Shown here in pieces: positions 1-8,573 of a DNA stretch of 34,378 nucleotides; position 1 is the stretch's first letter; every line of letters starts with the position of its first letter. The translations under genes and the position numbers were made by a program. This DNA comes from Desulfobacterales bacterium (lineage in GTDB: Bacteria > Desulfobacterota > DSM-4660 > Desulfatiglandales > Desulfatiglandaceae): NCBI GenBank assembly GCA_014382905.1, contig JACNIU010000199.1:1-34378 (forward strand). The letters are read 5' to 3'. Below the pieces are notes generated by a model. That model was not told the origin of the DNA. It worked only from the letters and a program-made list of their open reading frames with translations, and did not search any database.

Positions 1-132
1 ATATCAACATCATGTCAAGTTATTTACTTGTTGATGGACGTCCCCCATTTTCACGGAATCGGTGGCCGCTTTGCTCTGGAACAAGTGGCCGGAATGCTCC
101 GGAACAGGTGGCCGATTTCACCGGAATGGGCA
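1..132. mobile_element. Terminal region of an IS21-like insertion sequence (element body would lie left of the window)
   Basis: Tandem direct repeats with GGAAYnnGTGGCCG cores at 55, 78, 101 and a partial copy at 123 (spacing 23/23/22 nt), ending ...CACCGGAATGGGCA. Multiple internal repeats near a terminus are typical of IS21-family ends. No transposase visible in window. Confidence 0.55.
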
Positions 133-173
133 TCATAACCATCTTCAGCCACTTCCCACTCTATTAAACGCAT
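51..173 (-). pseudogene. 5' fragment of a gene downstream of the methyltransferase, interrupted by the IS21-like end (hybrid 40-aa ORF MRLIEWEVAEDGYDAHSGEIGHLFRSIPATCSRAKRPPIP)
   Basis: ATG at 173..171 preceded on the minus strand by a strong Shine-Dalgarno (gaGGAGGTcattATG). Only about the first 13-14 codons lie outside the IS-like repeats. Not in ORF track (<60 aa). Confidence 0.5.
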
Positions 174-199
174 AATGACCTCCTCTAATCTTGATTTGT

Positions 200-820
200 T
201 TAAAGACTTGTTTTCTTCTTTGACATGATGACGTACCTGCTGGTTACACCCAGTATCCCCTTCTTCTGCATCGCCGATACAACATTGGCCTGAAAGCGTT
301 CGGAAGAAAGCGGCGCCTGAATGATATGGGTTTCCTCCCAGCCGCTTTGATTTAAAATCCGAAGGTAATCATTGATTAAAATCGAATTCACCCGGGTCTC
401 ATTTTTGGCAGGGGTGTTTTGGAAATCGCGCCAGTCGGCATTGATAAATGCCATCTGTGTGCTCTTTTTGGCGTTTACGTGTGCCAGGGAAAAGAAGTTT
501 TCCAGAAATTCCAAATATTTCTCTTTTGTTAGCCCGGATATGCCATCGGGATCGTAGTTGTTTGATTGCTTTTTAAAATAAGGCGGGTCAAAAATAATCA
601 GATCCGGTTTGGTTTTACCTATTATTGGCCATTTCAAATTGGTGATATCCCAGAAACAGGGTTCGATTTCCGGTCGTGTCTCCGGCCGATCATCCATGTC
701 GAAGCTCCAACATTTCCGGTTAAACGCCAGACAGGTATCCGCCACCACGCCACCGCCTGCCATGGGATCAAACACCAGCTCGTTCTGATCTGAAAAATAA
801 TATAGAATGTGTGCGATCAT
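200..820 (-). CDS. DNA methyltransferase (N4/N6-type), probably the C-terminal part of a frameshifted ParB-methyltransferase protein; homologous reading frame extends upstream to ~890
   Basis: Motif I-like FDPMAGGG and catalytic FDPPYF. Same frame upstream of the first ATG encodes VFHWGDKRFGDDWPGRIPAQ, which looks like conserved methyltransferase sequence. Confidence 0.75.
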   Translation of the reverse strand: MIAHILYYFSDQNELVFDPMAGGGVVADTCLAFNRKCWSFDMDDRPETRPEIEPCFWDITNLKWPIIGKTKPDLIIFDPPYFKKQSNNYDPDGISGLTKEKYLEFLENFFSLAHVNAKKSTQMAFINADWRDFQNTPAKNETRVNSILINDYLRILNQSGWEETHIIQAPLSSERFQANVVSAMQKKGILGVTSRYVIMSKKKTSL

Positions 821-1674
821 TTGGGCCGGGATGCGGCCGGGCCAGTCATCACCGAAACGTTTGTCACCCCAGTGAAATACGCTTCGCTGTCATTGACATG
901 AATTTCACGGGGTAAACAGTCATTCCAGTTCCACAGATCCCATGTCCTTAATCCCCAGTTAAGTGCCTTGAATCTATCAAGATCGCTTTTGCCCTCCAAC
1001 GCAATGGACCACACAAGAGGCTCTGCCCAACCATGCTTTTCAGCCACCTGTGGAACAGTAAATCCTTTCGATAAATCAGTATTTAGGAGAAATGCCAATT
1101 CTGGCATTTCTCCTAAATGGTTGTGAATTGTCTTTTGGTCTACTCCCATACGTCTTGCGATTCTACTCTGGGGGAAGCCCAGCCGGTGCATGCGGAATAT
1201 CTTGATGTCGAGGCCAAGCTGGGTTGCAGCGCGAAGATCGGCTATGTATGAGTCCACTGTCTGCCTTGAGCGTCCGATGGCCTTTCCAATATCTGCGGAG
1301 CGGAGACTGGTGTTTTTAGTGTATGCCCGTCGTGCGGTGTCTCTTGCCTCGTCTTCTGTCAACTGTTTGGGCCCGATTGCCTTTTTAGCCGCATAAAGGA
1401 GCGGATCTGTCCCTTCCAAATTTTCTATTATGATGGCATCAATCTCTGCCACGCCCACTGCTTTAAATGCGTTCCATCTATGCGCACCATCTAACAGGCG
1501 ATATTTGCCGGGCCTGTCAGGATCTGGTTGGACCTCGATAGGATCAAACTTGAAGCCATCCCTGATATTCTCCGCAAATATGCCAACCCGCTTCTGATCA
1601 ATCCCTTTTCGTGGATAGATCTCTTCATCTAAGATGATTGAGGAGATGGAAATTTTGGTTGTCGGTTTGGCCAT
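817..1674 (-). CDS. ParB/Spo0J-like N-terminal domain protein with HTH
   Basis: ParB-like LLDGAHRWNAFKAVG motif, HTH-like segments (IGKAIGRSRQTVDSYI, RIARRMGVDQKTIHNHL). Last residues (TGVTNVSVMTGPAASRPK) are out of frame relative to the methyltransferase. Confidence 0.75.
   Translation of the reverse strand: MAKPTTKISISSIILDEEIYPRKGIDQKRVGIFAENIRDGFKFDPIEVQPDPDRPGKYRLLDGAHRWNAFKAVGVAEIDAIIIENLEGTDPLLYAAKKAIGPKQLTEDEARDTARRAYTKNTSLRSADIGKAIGRSRQTVDSYIADLRAATQLGLDIKIFRMHRLGFPQSRIARRMGVDQKTIHNHLGEMPELAFLLNTDLSKGFTVPQVAEKHGWAEPLVWSIALEGKSDLDRFKALNWGLRTWDLWNWNDCLPREIHVNDSEAYFTGVTNVSVMTGPAASRPK
1081..1118. repeat. Perfect 17-bp inverted repeat, 4-nt loop, inside the ParB-like ORF
   Basis: ATTTAGGAGAAATGCCA-ATTC-TGGCATTTCTCCTAAAT read directly. 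Confidence 0.95.
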
Positions 1675-1970
1675 TCATAACCCCCTACATCTGTCTGCCC
1701 CTGTTTGGCCGCCTGATATGATTTTGGTGAGACTGCTGGGGAAAATAGTGGATGTTCGGAGAAAATTCAAGGGGTTTGATTTGGCATTTGAGGATTTTTA
1801 TCATCCGATTTTCGTGGAAATTACCAGATGAAGGACGTCCGGTTCAGCGATGTGCGGCTTTGCGCGAGTCCTCTTTGGTTCTCTCCAAGCAGTAGGCTCT
1901 ACGAGCCAGAGGCCGGCTTGTCCGGGTTAGGCACTGGGTACTGGGGAACGGCCGGTGGTCAGTGATCAAA

Positions 1971-2005
1971 AACCCGCAACTCGCAACCCGTAACCTGCAA
2001 CCCGT
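1971..2005 (-). repeat. Heptamer tandem array, 5 units, starting at the livF stop codon
   Basis: Sense strand: ACGGGTT GCAGGTT ACGGGTT GCGAGTT GCGGGTT then TTTG. Confidence 0.9.
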
Positions 2006-2754
2006 TACAGCCCAAGGTAGGTCTTGCGGATGACTTCGTCCTGGAGCAACTGGTCGCCGGTTCCCTCGGCAATGATTTTCCCGGAGGAAAGGACATAGTT
2101 GCGGTCGGCCATCTTGAAAACCGTGCTGACTTCCTGCTCAACGAGCAGCACGGTTATCCCGAGGTTTGAGATCTCTCCGATCTTCTCGAATACCTCCCCC
2201 CTGGATATGGGAGCCAGGCCCGTAGATGGCTCGTCAATACAGAGGAGTTTGGGTTCGGACATGAGTGCCCTGCCGATGGCCAACATCTGCTGTTCCCCGC
2301 CGGACAAGGTCCCCGATATCTGCCGGGCCCGTCCCTTTAAAATCGGAAACAGCTTATATACCTGCCTGAGGTTTTCGAGTGCCTCCTTTTTGTCTTTCAC
2401 TAAATACGCCCCTGCATGGAGGTTCTCCAAGACCGTCATCTCGCGGAAAGGCCTTCTCCTTTCCGGGCAATGAATCAGGCCTCTCTTCACGATCTCGTGG
2501 GCAGGAACCCGGTCGATCCGCTCACCATTAAAAGTTACCGTCCCCTTGAGGGTAATGTCCTCTCCGGCCGACCTCTGCGTGATCTCCCGTTCCCAGGCCA
2601 CCAATCCGCTAATCGCCCTCAGCAATGTTGATTTCCCTGCCCCATTGGGCCCCACAAGACTGACCAGTTCCCCGGTATCGACCCCCATACTCAGGTCATT
2701 GATAAGCAGGGCACGATCGTACCAGACCATTAAGTTGGCAACTTCAAGCAGCAA
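2005..2754 (-). CDS. livF: Branched-chain amino acid-type ABC transporter ATP-binding protein LivF
   Basis: Walker A GPNGAGKST, signature LSGGEQQMLAIGRALM, Walker B LLCIDEPSTGLAP; position in liv cluster. Confidence 0.9.
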   Translation of the reverse strand: MLLEVANLMVWYDRALLINDLSMGVDTGELVSLVGPNGAGKSTLLRAISGLVAWEREITQRSAGEDITLKGTVTFNGERIDRVPAHEIVKRGLIHCPERRRPFREMTVLENLHAGAYLVKDKKEALENLRQVYKLFPILKGRARQISGTLSGGEQQMLAIGRALMSEPKLLCIDEPSTGLAPISRGEVFEKIGEISNLGITVLLVEQEVSTVFKMADRNYVLSSGKIIAEGTGDQLLQDEVIRKTYLGL

Positions 2755-2756
2755 CC

Positions 2757-3527
2757 TCAGATTCCTCCTCCGCCGCCGAGATATGCCTGGATGACTTCAG
2801 GTTGTTTCACTACCTCCTGGGGCGTTCCGTCAGCAATGATGGTCCCGAAATTGAGGACGATGATTCGATCCACAATCTTCATCAACTGTTGAAGCTTGTG
2901 CTCCACGATGATCATGGCCGGCCCTTCGCTGTGCAACCTGCCGAAGCGTCCGCCCTTGTGAAGTCTGTAGATCGATTTGGCCATGAGATCGGTTTCGGCC
3001 GGACTCAGCCCGCCGAAAGGCTCGTCAAGGAGAAGCAGTTCAGGTTCCGTGGCCACGGCCCGGGCTACTTCCAATCGTTTGAGGTCGCCCTGGGAAAGGG
3101 TGGATGCCTTTTCCAAGGCCATGTCAGAGATCCCTGCGAACTCCAAGGCATCCATGGCCTTGGCTTCCACCTTTTTTACCCACTCACCCCGCTTCATGGC
3201 CCGTGGGGAGAGACAGGAGACCATCACATTGGCAATGATGGGTAACCTGCGAAAGGGCCTCATATTCTGGAATGTACAGGCGATCCCCATGTTAACGATG
3301 TCCCAGGTCTTACGTCCCACGATCTTCTTCCCTTTAAAACGGATGTGACCTGAGTCAGGTTTCAACACGGCTGTGATCAACCGCAGGATGGTTGTCTTGC
3401 CGGCGCCGTTGGGACCGATCAGACCTAATATTTCGTCCCTCCCCATGTTAAAACCGACATTATTGACAGCCCTGAGCCCCCCGAATCCCTTGTTCAGGCC
3501 CTCTATTTCTAAGAAGGGTTGGCCCAT
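2757..3527 (-). CDS. livG: Branched-chain amino acid-type ABC transporter ATP-binding protein LivG
   Basis: GPNGAGKTT, LSQGDLKRLEVARAVA, LLLLDEPFGGLSPAE; LivG-like C-terminus IADGTPQEVVKQPEVIQAYLG. Confidence 0.9.
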   Translation of the reverse strand: MGQPFLEIEGLNKGFGGLRAVNNVGFNMGRDEILGLIGPNGAGKTTILRLITAVLKPDSGHIRFKGKKIVGRKTWDIVNMGIACTFQNMRPFRRLPIIANVMVSCLSPRAMKRGEWVKKVEAKAMDALEFAGISDMALEKASTLSQGDLKRLEVARAVATEPELLLLDEPFGGLSPAETDLMAKSIYRLHKGGRFGRLHSEGPAMIIVEHKLQQLMKIVDRIIVLNFGTIIADGTPQEVVKQPEVIQAYLGGGGGI

Positions 3528-3528
3528 G

Positions 3529-5238
3529 TTACATCTCCTCCGCTTCTTCCCTCAGCTCCCTGCGGGAAACCTTGCCCACGTCCGTCTTGGGGAGTTCTCC
3601 GCGGAATTCTATGATCTTGGGGACCTTGTAGTGTGCCAGGTTCTGGCGGCAGAACTCCATGATCTCCTCCTCGGAGATCTTCCCCCTTGCGTCGCTCTGG
3701 AGAACGACATAGGCCTTTATCAGGTGACCCACCTTGGGGTCGGGCACCCCGACGACCCCCGCCGCCTTGATCTGTGGATGGTTATAAAGGACCCCTTCCA
3801 CGTGTCTTGCAAAAACAGAATAGCCCTTGTACTTGATAAGGTCCCGTTTACGATCAAAAAAGTGGAAATAGCCCTCTTCATCCATCCGGACCAGGTCACC
3901 GGTCCTGAGCCATTTCTTCCCATCTAATTCTATAATCGCCTCCTTTGTCCCCTCGGGTCTGCGCCAGTATCCCTGCATGATGTTGGGACCGCTGAGGATC
4001 AACTCACCCACTTCCCCCACCGGCATATAATCGGTGCCCTCGACATCGACGATGGCTGCATCCATACTGGGGAGGGGGACCCCGAAAGAACCGGACTTGG
4101 GTCTATCATAGGGCGTAGAATGACTGACCGCGGTGGTCTCGGTCATGCCGTAACCCTCCATGATTTTTGTACCGGTCCTTCGTTCCCACTCCTGGATCGT
4201 GGATTCGTGGAGGGTGTCGGCCCCGCAGGCGATGAGCTTCAAGCGCTTCCAGTTGACCCGGTCGGTCTTCTCATACTCCTTGAGGTATTCAAAAAGGGTC
4301 GGTACACCGTAAAAGCCGGAGGCCTTGTAACGTTCCATTGCCGAGAGGATTTCATCAATATCAGGTGTGGTGAAAAGGACTATTGTGGAGCCCTGAACCA
4401 GTCCGTTGAACATGACAACGACCTGCCCGTAGATGTGGAAAAAGGGGAGAAAGGCAATGACTACCTCTTTTCCTTCCTCAAATATCGGCCAGAACGATAC
4501 GGTCTGTTTCTGGAGTGCGATCATGTTGTGATGGGTAAGGATGGCAGCCTTGGGGAGTCCGGTGGTCCCCCCGGTATAGGGGAGTACGGCGATATCCTCC
4601 TTGGGATTAATTTTAATCTGGGGTGGCTGAGGCGGATATTTCTTGATCAGGTCCTGGAATTGATGAAGCCCTGCCTGTTTAACATACTGGGGAGAAGGGA
4701 CCTGCATCCCGCTATAGGCCTTGGCCAATGCACTTTTTCCGAACAGCTTCTTGAGTGGTGGGAGATAGTCCCCGATATTTGTCAGGATGACATTTTTCAA
4801 TTCTACACCGGCCTTTTCCACATTATCATAGAGGATATCTTCACAGATGATGGTCTTGGCCTGGCTGTCTTCGATCTGATGTTTTACTTCTTTACTGGTA
4901 TAGACAGGGCTGATCGGCGTGACCTTTGCCCCTGTCTTCAAGGCGCCGAAATAGGCGATTACATACTGAGGGCAGTTCAGGAGGTACATGGCCACCGTAT
5001 CGCCCTTGGTCACACCTAACGCCGCTAAGGCCGCTGCAAAACGGTTTGTCAGCTCTTTTAGCTCCTGGTACCTTATCTTCTTGCCGTAAAAAATCAGCGC
5101 GGTCTTACTCCCGTATTTGTCGGCCATCCGGTCAAAGGCCTCTGGTACTGACATATCAGGGATTTCTACTTCTTCAGGTACGCCTTCAGGGTAATATTTT
5201 AGCCAGGGTTTCGCTGCATAGGCCTCTTTGGCATTCAT
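3529..5238 (-). CDS. AMP-binding long-chain fatty-acid/carboxylic-acid CoA ligase
   Basis: YTGGTTGLPKAAILTH P-loop-like AMP-binding motif, GYGMTET, WLRTGDLVRMDEEGYFHFFDRKRDLIKYKGYSV. Confidence 0.92.
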   Translation of the reverse strand: MNAKEAYAAKPWLKYYPEGVPEEVEIPDMSVPEAFDRMADKYGSKTALIFYGKKIRYQELKELTNRFAAALAALGVTKGDTVAMYLLNCPQYVIAYFGALKTGAKVTPISPVYTSKEVKHQIEDSQAKTIICEDILYDNVEKAGVELKNVILTNIGDYLPPLKKLFGKSALAKAYSGMQVPSPQYVKQAGLHQFQDLIKKYPPQPPQIKINPKEDIAVLPYTGGTTGLPKAAILTHHNMIALQKQTVSFWPIFEEGKEVVIAFLPFFHIYGQVVVMFNGLVQGSTIVLFTTPDIDEILSAMERYKASGFYGVPTLFEYLKEYEKTDRVNWKRLKLIACGADTLHESTIQEWERRTGTKIMEGYGMTETTAVSHSTPYDRPKSGSFGVPLPSMDAAIVDVEGTDYMPVGEVGELILSGPNIMQGYWRRPEGTKEAIIELDGKKWLRTGDLVRMDEEGYFHFFDRKRDLIKYKGYSVFARHVEGVLYNHPQIKAAGVVGVPDPKVGHLIKAYVVLQSDARGKISEEEIMEFCRQNLAHYKVPKIIEFRGELPKTDVGKVSRRELREEAEEM

Positions 5239-5271
5239 ATTTTATCCTCGCTGGTTGGTGTTTATTTACCC

Positions 5272-6312
5272 CTAATCTAAATCCGCAGTGCAAATGCGGC
5301 ATGTCTTTCGCGTAGCCACGTTCCTGATTTTACACCTGGGGCATTCCTTTTCTATCTTGTCGCGAAGCCATGGAAAAAGGCCCTCCGGCATATAGAGGAG
5401 GATCAATAAGATGACCACTGCAAACATCAACATGCGATACTCGGGCCAGAAGCGCAAGAACTCTAAGAGCGGAAAAAGGATAAAGACCGCACCGACAGGT
5501 CCGTATATGGTGACGATCCCACCGAATATGGCCCAGATGACGACCGTGAAGGACATGGAGACTTCCAGATTGGATGGACCCGCAATCCTCATAAAGTGGG
5601 CATAGAGTCCCCCTGATATCCCGGCAAAAAATCCACTGAGGCTGAAGGCCAACAGTTTGTAACGGGTCGTATTGATGCCGGAGGCTCTCACCGCCACCTC
5701 GTCTTCCCTGATGGCGTGGAAAATAATCCCGGTATTGGAATCGGTGATCTTCCACATGATGGTGCAGAGCCCGATCATTAGCACCGTGGTCAAGTAATAA
5801 TCACCCAGCCGGGATCCGGTCAGACGTTCCAGACCGGAAACCCCTAATTCTCCCCCGGTTATTCCGGGAATAGCAAAGACGATACCCAACAAAATGATGG
5901 GGAAGGCCAACGTGGTGAGGGCCAGGTAAGTCCCCTTGAGCCTGAGACACGGAATCCCGATAACCAGGCCGGCCAGAACCGCTGCCAGGGCCCCCAACGG
6001 GATACTCCCCCAGGGATGTATGTGGAAGTGGAGATTCAGGAGCGCCGCAGTATACGCGCCCACGCCAAAAAACAGGGCGTGCCCGAAATTCATCTGGCCG
6101 GTGAACCCGGACAGGAGATCCCAACTGGCTGCAAAAATCGCAAAGATGCTTGTCAGGACGAGGATGCGAAGCAGGTAAGGGTCCTGTGTAACAACGGGCA
6201 AAAAGAGGAGGACCAAAAAGAAAAGGAGGACGACAATCCTGCTTGGGAGGACGAGCACCTCACCCTTAAAGATGGTGTAAAGCTTTTTCAGATAAAAACC
6301 AAGGAGACCCAT
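5272..6312 (-). CDS. livM: Branched-chain amino acid-type ABC transporter permease LivM with C-terminal zinc-ribbon-like tail
   Basis: LivM-like multi-TM sequence (FTGQMNFGHALFFGVGAY, GIIFHAIREDEVAVRASGI) plus C-terminal CPRC-x9-CRIC. Confidence 0.9.
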   Translation of the reverse strand: MGLLGFYLKKLYTIFKGEVLVLPSRIVVLLFFLVLLFLPVVTQDPYLLRILVLTSIFAIFAASWDLLSGFTGQMNFGHALFFGVGAYTAALLNLHFHIHPWGSIPLGALAAVLAGLVIGIPCLRLKGTYLALTTLAFPIILLGIVFAIPGITGGELGVSGLERLTGSRLGDYYLTTVLMIGLCTIMWKITDSNTGIIFHAIREDEVAVRASGINTTRYKLLAFSLSGFFAGISGGLYAHFMRIAGPSNLEVSMSFTVVIWAIFGGIVTIYGPVGAVFILFPLLEFLRFWPEYRMLMFAVVILLILLYMPEGLFPWLRDKIEKECPRCKIRNVATRKTCRICTADLD

Positions 6313-6314
6313 GC

Positions 6315-7184
6315 CTATCTCTCTTCCTCAAAAGAAACGCCAAAAAGGCCCTCAGGCCGTATCAAAAGGACCAGGATCATTATGGATAGTGCCACCGAAC
6401 CCTTAAGGTAAGCGCCCATCGGTATCAGGAAGACCACTAATGCCTCGGCAAATCCCAGGATATAAGCCCCCAAGAAACTCCCCTTGATACTGCCCAGTCC
6501 GCCTAAGACCACCACAGCCATCATCATGATCAGCGGATGCATCCACATAAAAGGATTGACAATCGCCAACGGGACAACCACTGCGCCGGAAAGTGCCGCC
6601 AACCCAACGGAGACACCCATGGTAATCATGGCCACCCTGCTCTCATCCATCCCCATCAGATTGGCCACCTCCCTGTCATTGGCAGTGGCACGGATCGCCA
6701 GACCCAGCTTGGTTTTCTTCAATAGGGCCCAGACCGCGGCCAATACCAGGAGGGCGGCGCCAACCGTCAGCAACTGCTGATAGGAGACCTTCACCCCGAG
6801 TACTATCATGTATCCTTCAATCAGGGACGGCACACCGCGAAAATCGCCGCTGAAGATGAGGAGCATGACCTCCTGGAAGACCATGGCAAGGGCGATCGTG
6901 GCAATCAGGACCGCCCCTTCATGCTCGCGTATCGGATCTATGAACAGCTTGTATGAGACAAGCCCGATCAGAGTGACCACTATCACGGCCGCCACCATGG
7001 ACAAGACCGGATTGACGCCCAGTCGGTGAGTGCCGAAGTAGATGCAGTAAGATGCCAGCATGTAAAAGGCGGTATGTGCGATATTGACGATGCGGGCCAC
7101 ACCAAATATCAGGGAAAACCCGATGGCCAGAAGGGCGTATATGCTTCCGTTGATCAGAGAGCTTATGATGATGTCTATTATCAT
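6315..7184 (-). CDS. livH: Branched-chain amino acid-type ABC transporter permease LivH
   Basis: NGSIYALLAIGFSLIFGVARIVNIAHTAFYMLASY, IRATANDREVANLMGMDESRV, VLGGLGSIKGSFLGAYILG. Confidence 0.92.
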   Translation of the reverse strand: MIIDIIISSLINGSIYALLAIGFSLIFGVARIVNIAHTAFYMLASYCIYFGTHRLGVNPVLSMVAAVIVVTLIGLVSYKLFIDPIREHEGAVLIATIALAMVFQEVMLLIFSGDFRGVPSLIEGYMIVLGVKVSYQQLLTVGAALLVLAAVWALLKKTKLGLAIRATANDREVANLMGMDESRVAMITMGVSVGLAALSGAVVVPLAIVNPFMWMHPLIMMMAVVVLGGLGSIKGSFLGAYILGFAEALVVFLIPMGAYLKGSVALSIMILVLLIRPEGLFGVSFEEER

Positions 7185-7227
7185 ACGGATAGGGCCTCAG
7201 CAGCTTGTTTCCGCCATATGTGTTTAC

Positions 7228-7270
7228 AGGTTCAGGGTTCAGATTTCGGCGGACCCTGAACCCTGAACCT
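7228..7270. repeat. Perfect 15-bp dyad in the livK-livH intergenic region, built of period-7 words
   Basis: AGGTTCAGGGTTCAG (7228-7242) and CTGAACCCTGAACCT (7256-7270), 13-nt spacer. Confidence 0.92.
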
Positions 7271-7292
7271 TTCAACCCGTGAACGGTTAACG

Positions 7293-8573
7293 TTATTTCT
7301 TATACTTTTCGACTAACCAGGGGGGTAACTTGTAGGGGACCATCCCCTTGTAGGTGACGCCTTCCCATCCATTGGGCCACCAGGCCTGCATTTTACCATC
7401 CTGCCATTGGATGGCCGTTCCGGTCGCAAACCCAGGCCCAAAGACAACATCATGTTCCTTGTCAAATTTTGACTTGGGGGCGGCAGTACCGACATACACG
7501 GTCTTTTCAATGACGGGGATCAATTTTTCCGCATCTGTTGTGCCTGTCGCTGTCATGGTCTCGGCCATGATATTTATGGCGTCATAGGTGGCCGCAGTGT
7601 AGGGCGGTGTTTCGCCGAACTGCTTGATGTACTTCTCAATAAACGGCTCGGTAAGATCATTGTAGCTGACGCCCCGGACATAGGTATTGAGGGTCACGGC
7701 GTAGTCACCCTTGCCCTGGGTGGCAGCCATGAAACCATCCTTCTGGGCCTCCACGTTGATACCCACATAGGCGGCCGGTATCTTGAGCTCGGCTGCCTGT
7801 CTCGCAAAGGTAATGCCCGCGGATGCAGAGAAGATGGTGAAAATGATCTGGGCCTCCTTACGCTGTATGGCCGTCAGTTCTGCAGTCACATCCGTAGTGG
7901 TCTGAGAAGGCCTCCAGACGCCGACGATCTCCATCCCCATGTTGGGGACATGCTTCTCGATGGCGGCGATCATCGGGTCAACCCACATGACCTTTGCACC
8001 GACGACGGCCACCTTGGGTTTCTCGATACCCAGACCCTTTTTCAAATACGCTCCAACGGTCCCCAGATTGATCAAGCAGACTTTGACCAGGTATTTCGAA
8101 TTAATCGGGGAGACCCGGAACCAATATTTATACCTGTTGTAATCCTTGGCCACTCTGGCACAGATCTCGGGGTGGGCTGCACCGACACCCAAGAAAATCT
8201 TCTTGTAATCCATGGCGATATCCTGCATGGCCAGGACCGCCTCAGTCCTGAAACCACCCACAACGAAATCCACCTTGTCCTGGGACATCAGGCGCTCCAT
8301 GGCGTTGGTGGCATCCGTAATGTTTAGGAACTCATTGGAGTCGGCTTTGACGAGTTCAACCTTGTATTTTTTGTCACCGACCGGGATGCCTCCCTTGGCA
8401 TTGATTTCCTCCTGGGCCATGAGGGCCCCGTTCCAGTGTCCCTTCCCTTGCAGGAAGTGCATGGGGCCGATAACCCCTACCTTGATGACATCTTCTCCCC
8501 ACACTGGGAAACCGCTAATCATGACAAGGCAGACCGCCAGCAGAACGCTTGTTCCAAAAATGCTTTTTTTCAT
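7293..8573 (-). CDS. livK: ABC transporter periplasmic substrate-binding protein (LivK-like)
   Basis: N-terminal signal peptide, IKVGVIGPMHFLQGKGHWNGALMAQEEINAKGGIPVG, Peripla_BP_6-like; followed by livHM. Confidence 0.88.
   Translation of the reverse strand: MKKSIFGTSVLLAVCLVMISGFPVWGEDVIKVGVIGPMHFLQGKGHWNGALMAQEEINAKGGIPVGDKKYKVELVKADSNEFLNITDATNAMERLMSQDKVDFVVGGFRTEAVLAMQDIAMDYKKIFLGVGAAHPEICARVAKDYNRYKYWFRVSPINSKYLVKVCLINLGTVGAYLKKGLGIEKPKVAVVGAKVMWVDPMIAAIEKHVPNMGMEIVGVWRPSQTTTDVTAELTAIQRKEAQIIFTIFSASAGITFARQAAELKIPAAYVGINVEAQKDGFMAATQGKGDYAVTLNTYVRGVSYNDLTEPFIEKYIKQFGETPPYTAATYDAINIMAETMTATGTTDAEKLIPVIEKTVYVGTAAPKSKFDKEHDVVFGPGFATGTAIQWQDGKMQAWWPNGWEGVTYKGMVPYKLPPWLVEKYKK

Noticed and set aside
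1634-1960. Possible small gene or RNA between the ParB-like gene and livF
   Set aside because: 65-aa ORF overlaps the ParB-like start, with no RBS or motif support; no tRNA-like fold recognised by eye.
2802-3927. Several 120-184-aa plus-strand ORFs opposite livG and the ligase
   Set aside because: Mutually overlapping shadow ORFs opposite clear CDSs.
4120-5019. 299-aa plus-strand ORF
   Set aside because: Entirely antisense to the well-supported acyl-CoA ligase; no recognisable motifs; shadow ORF.
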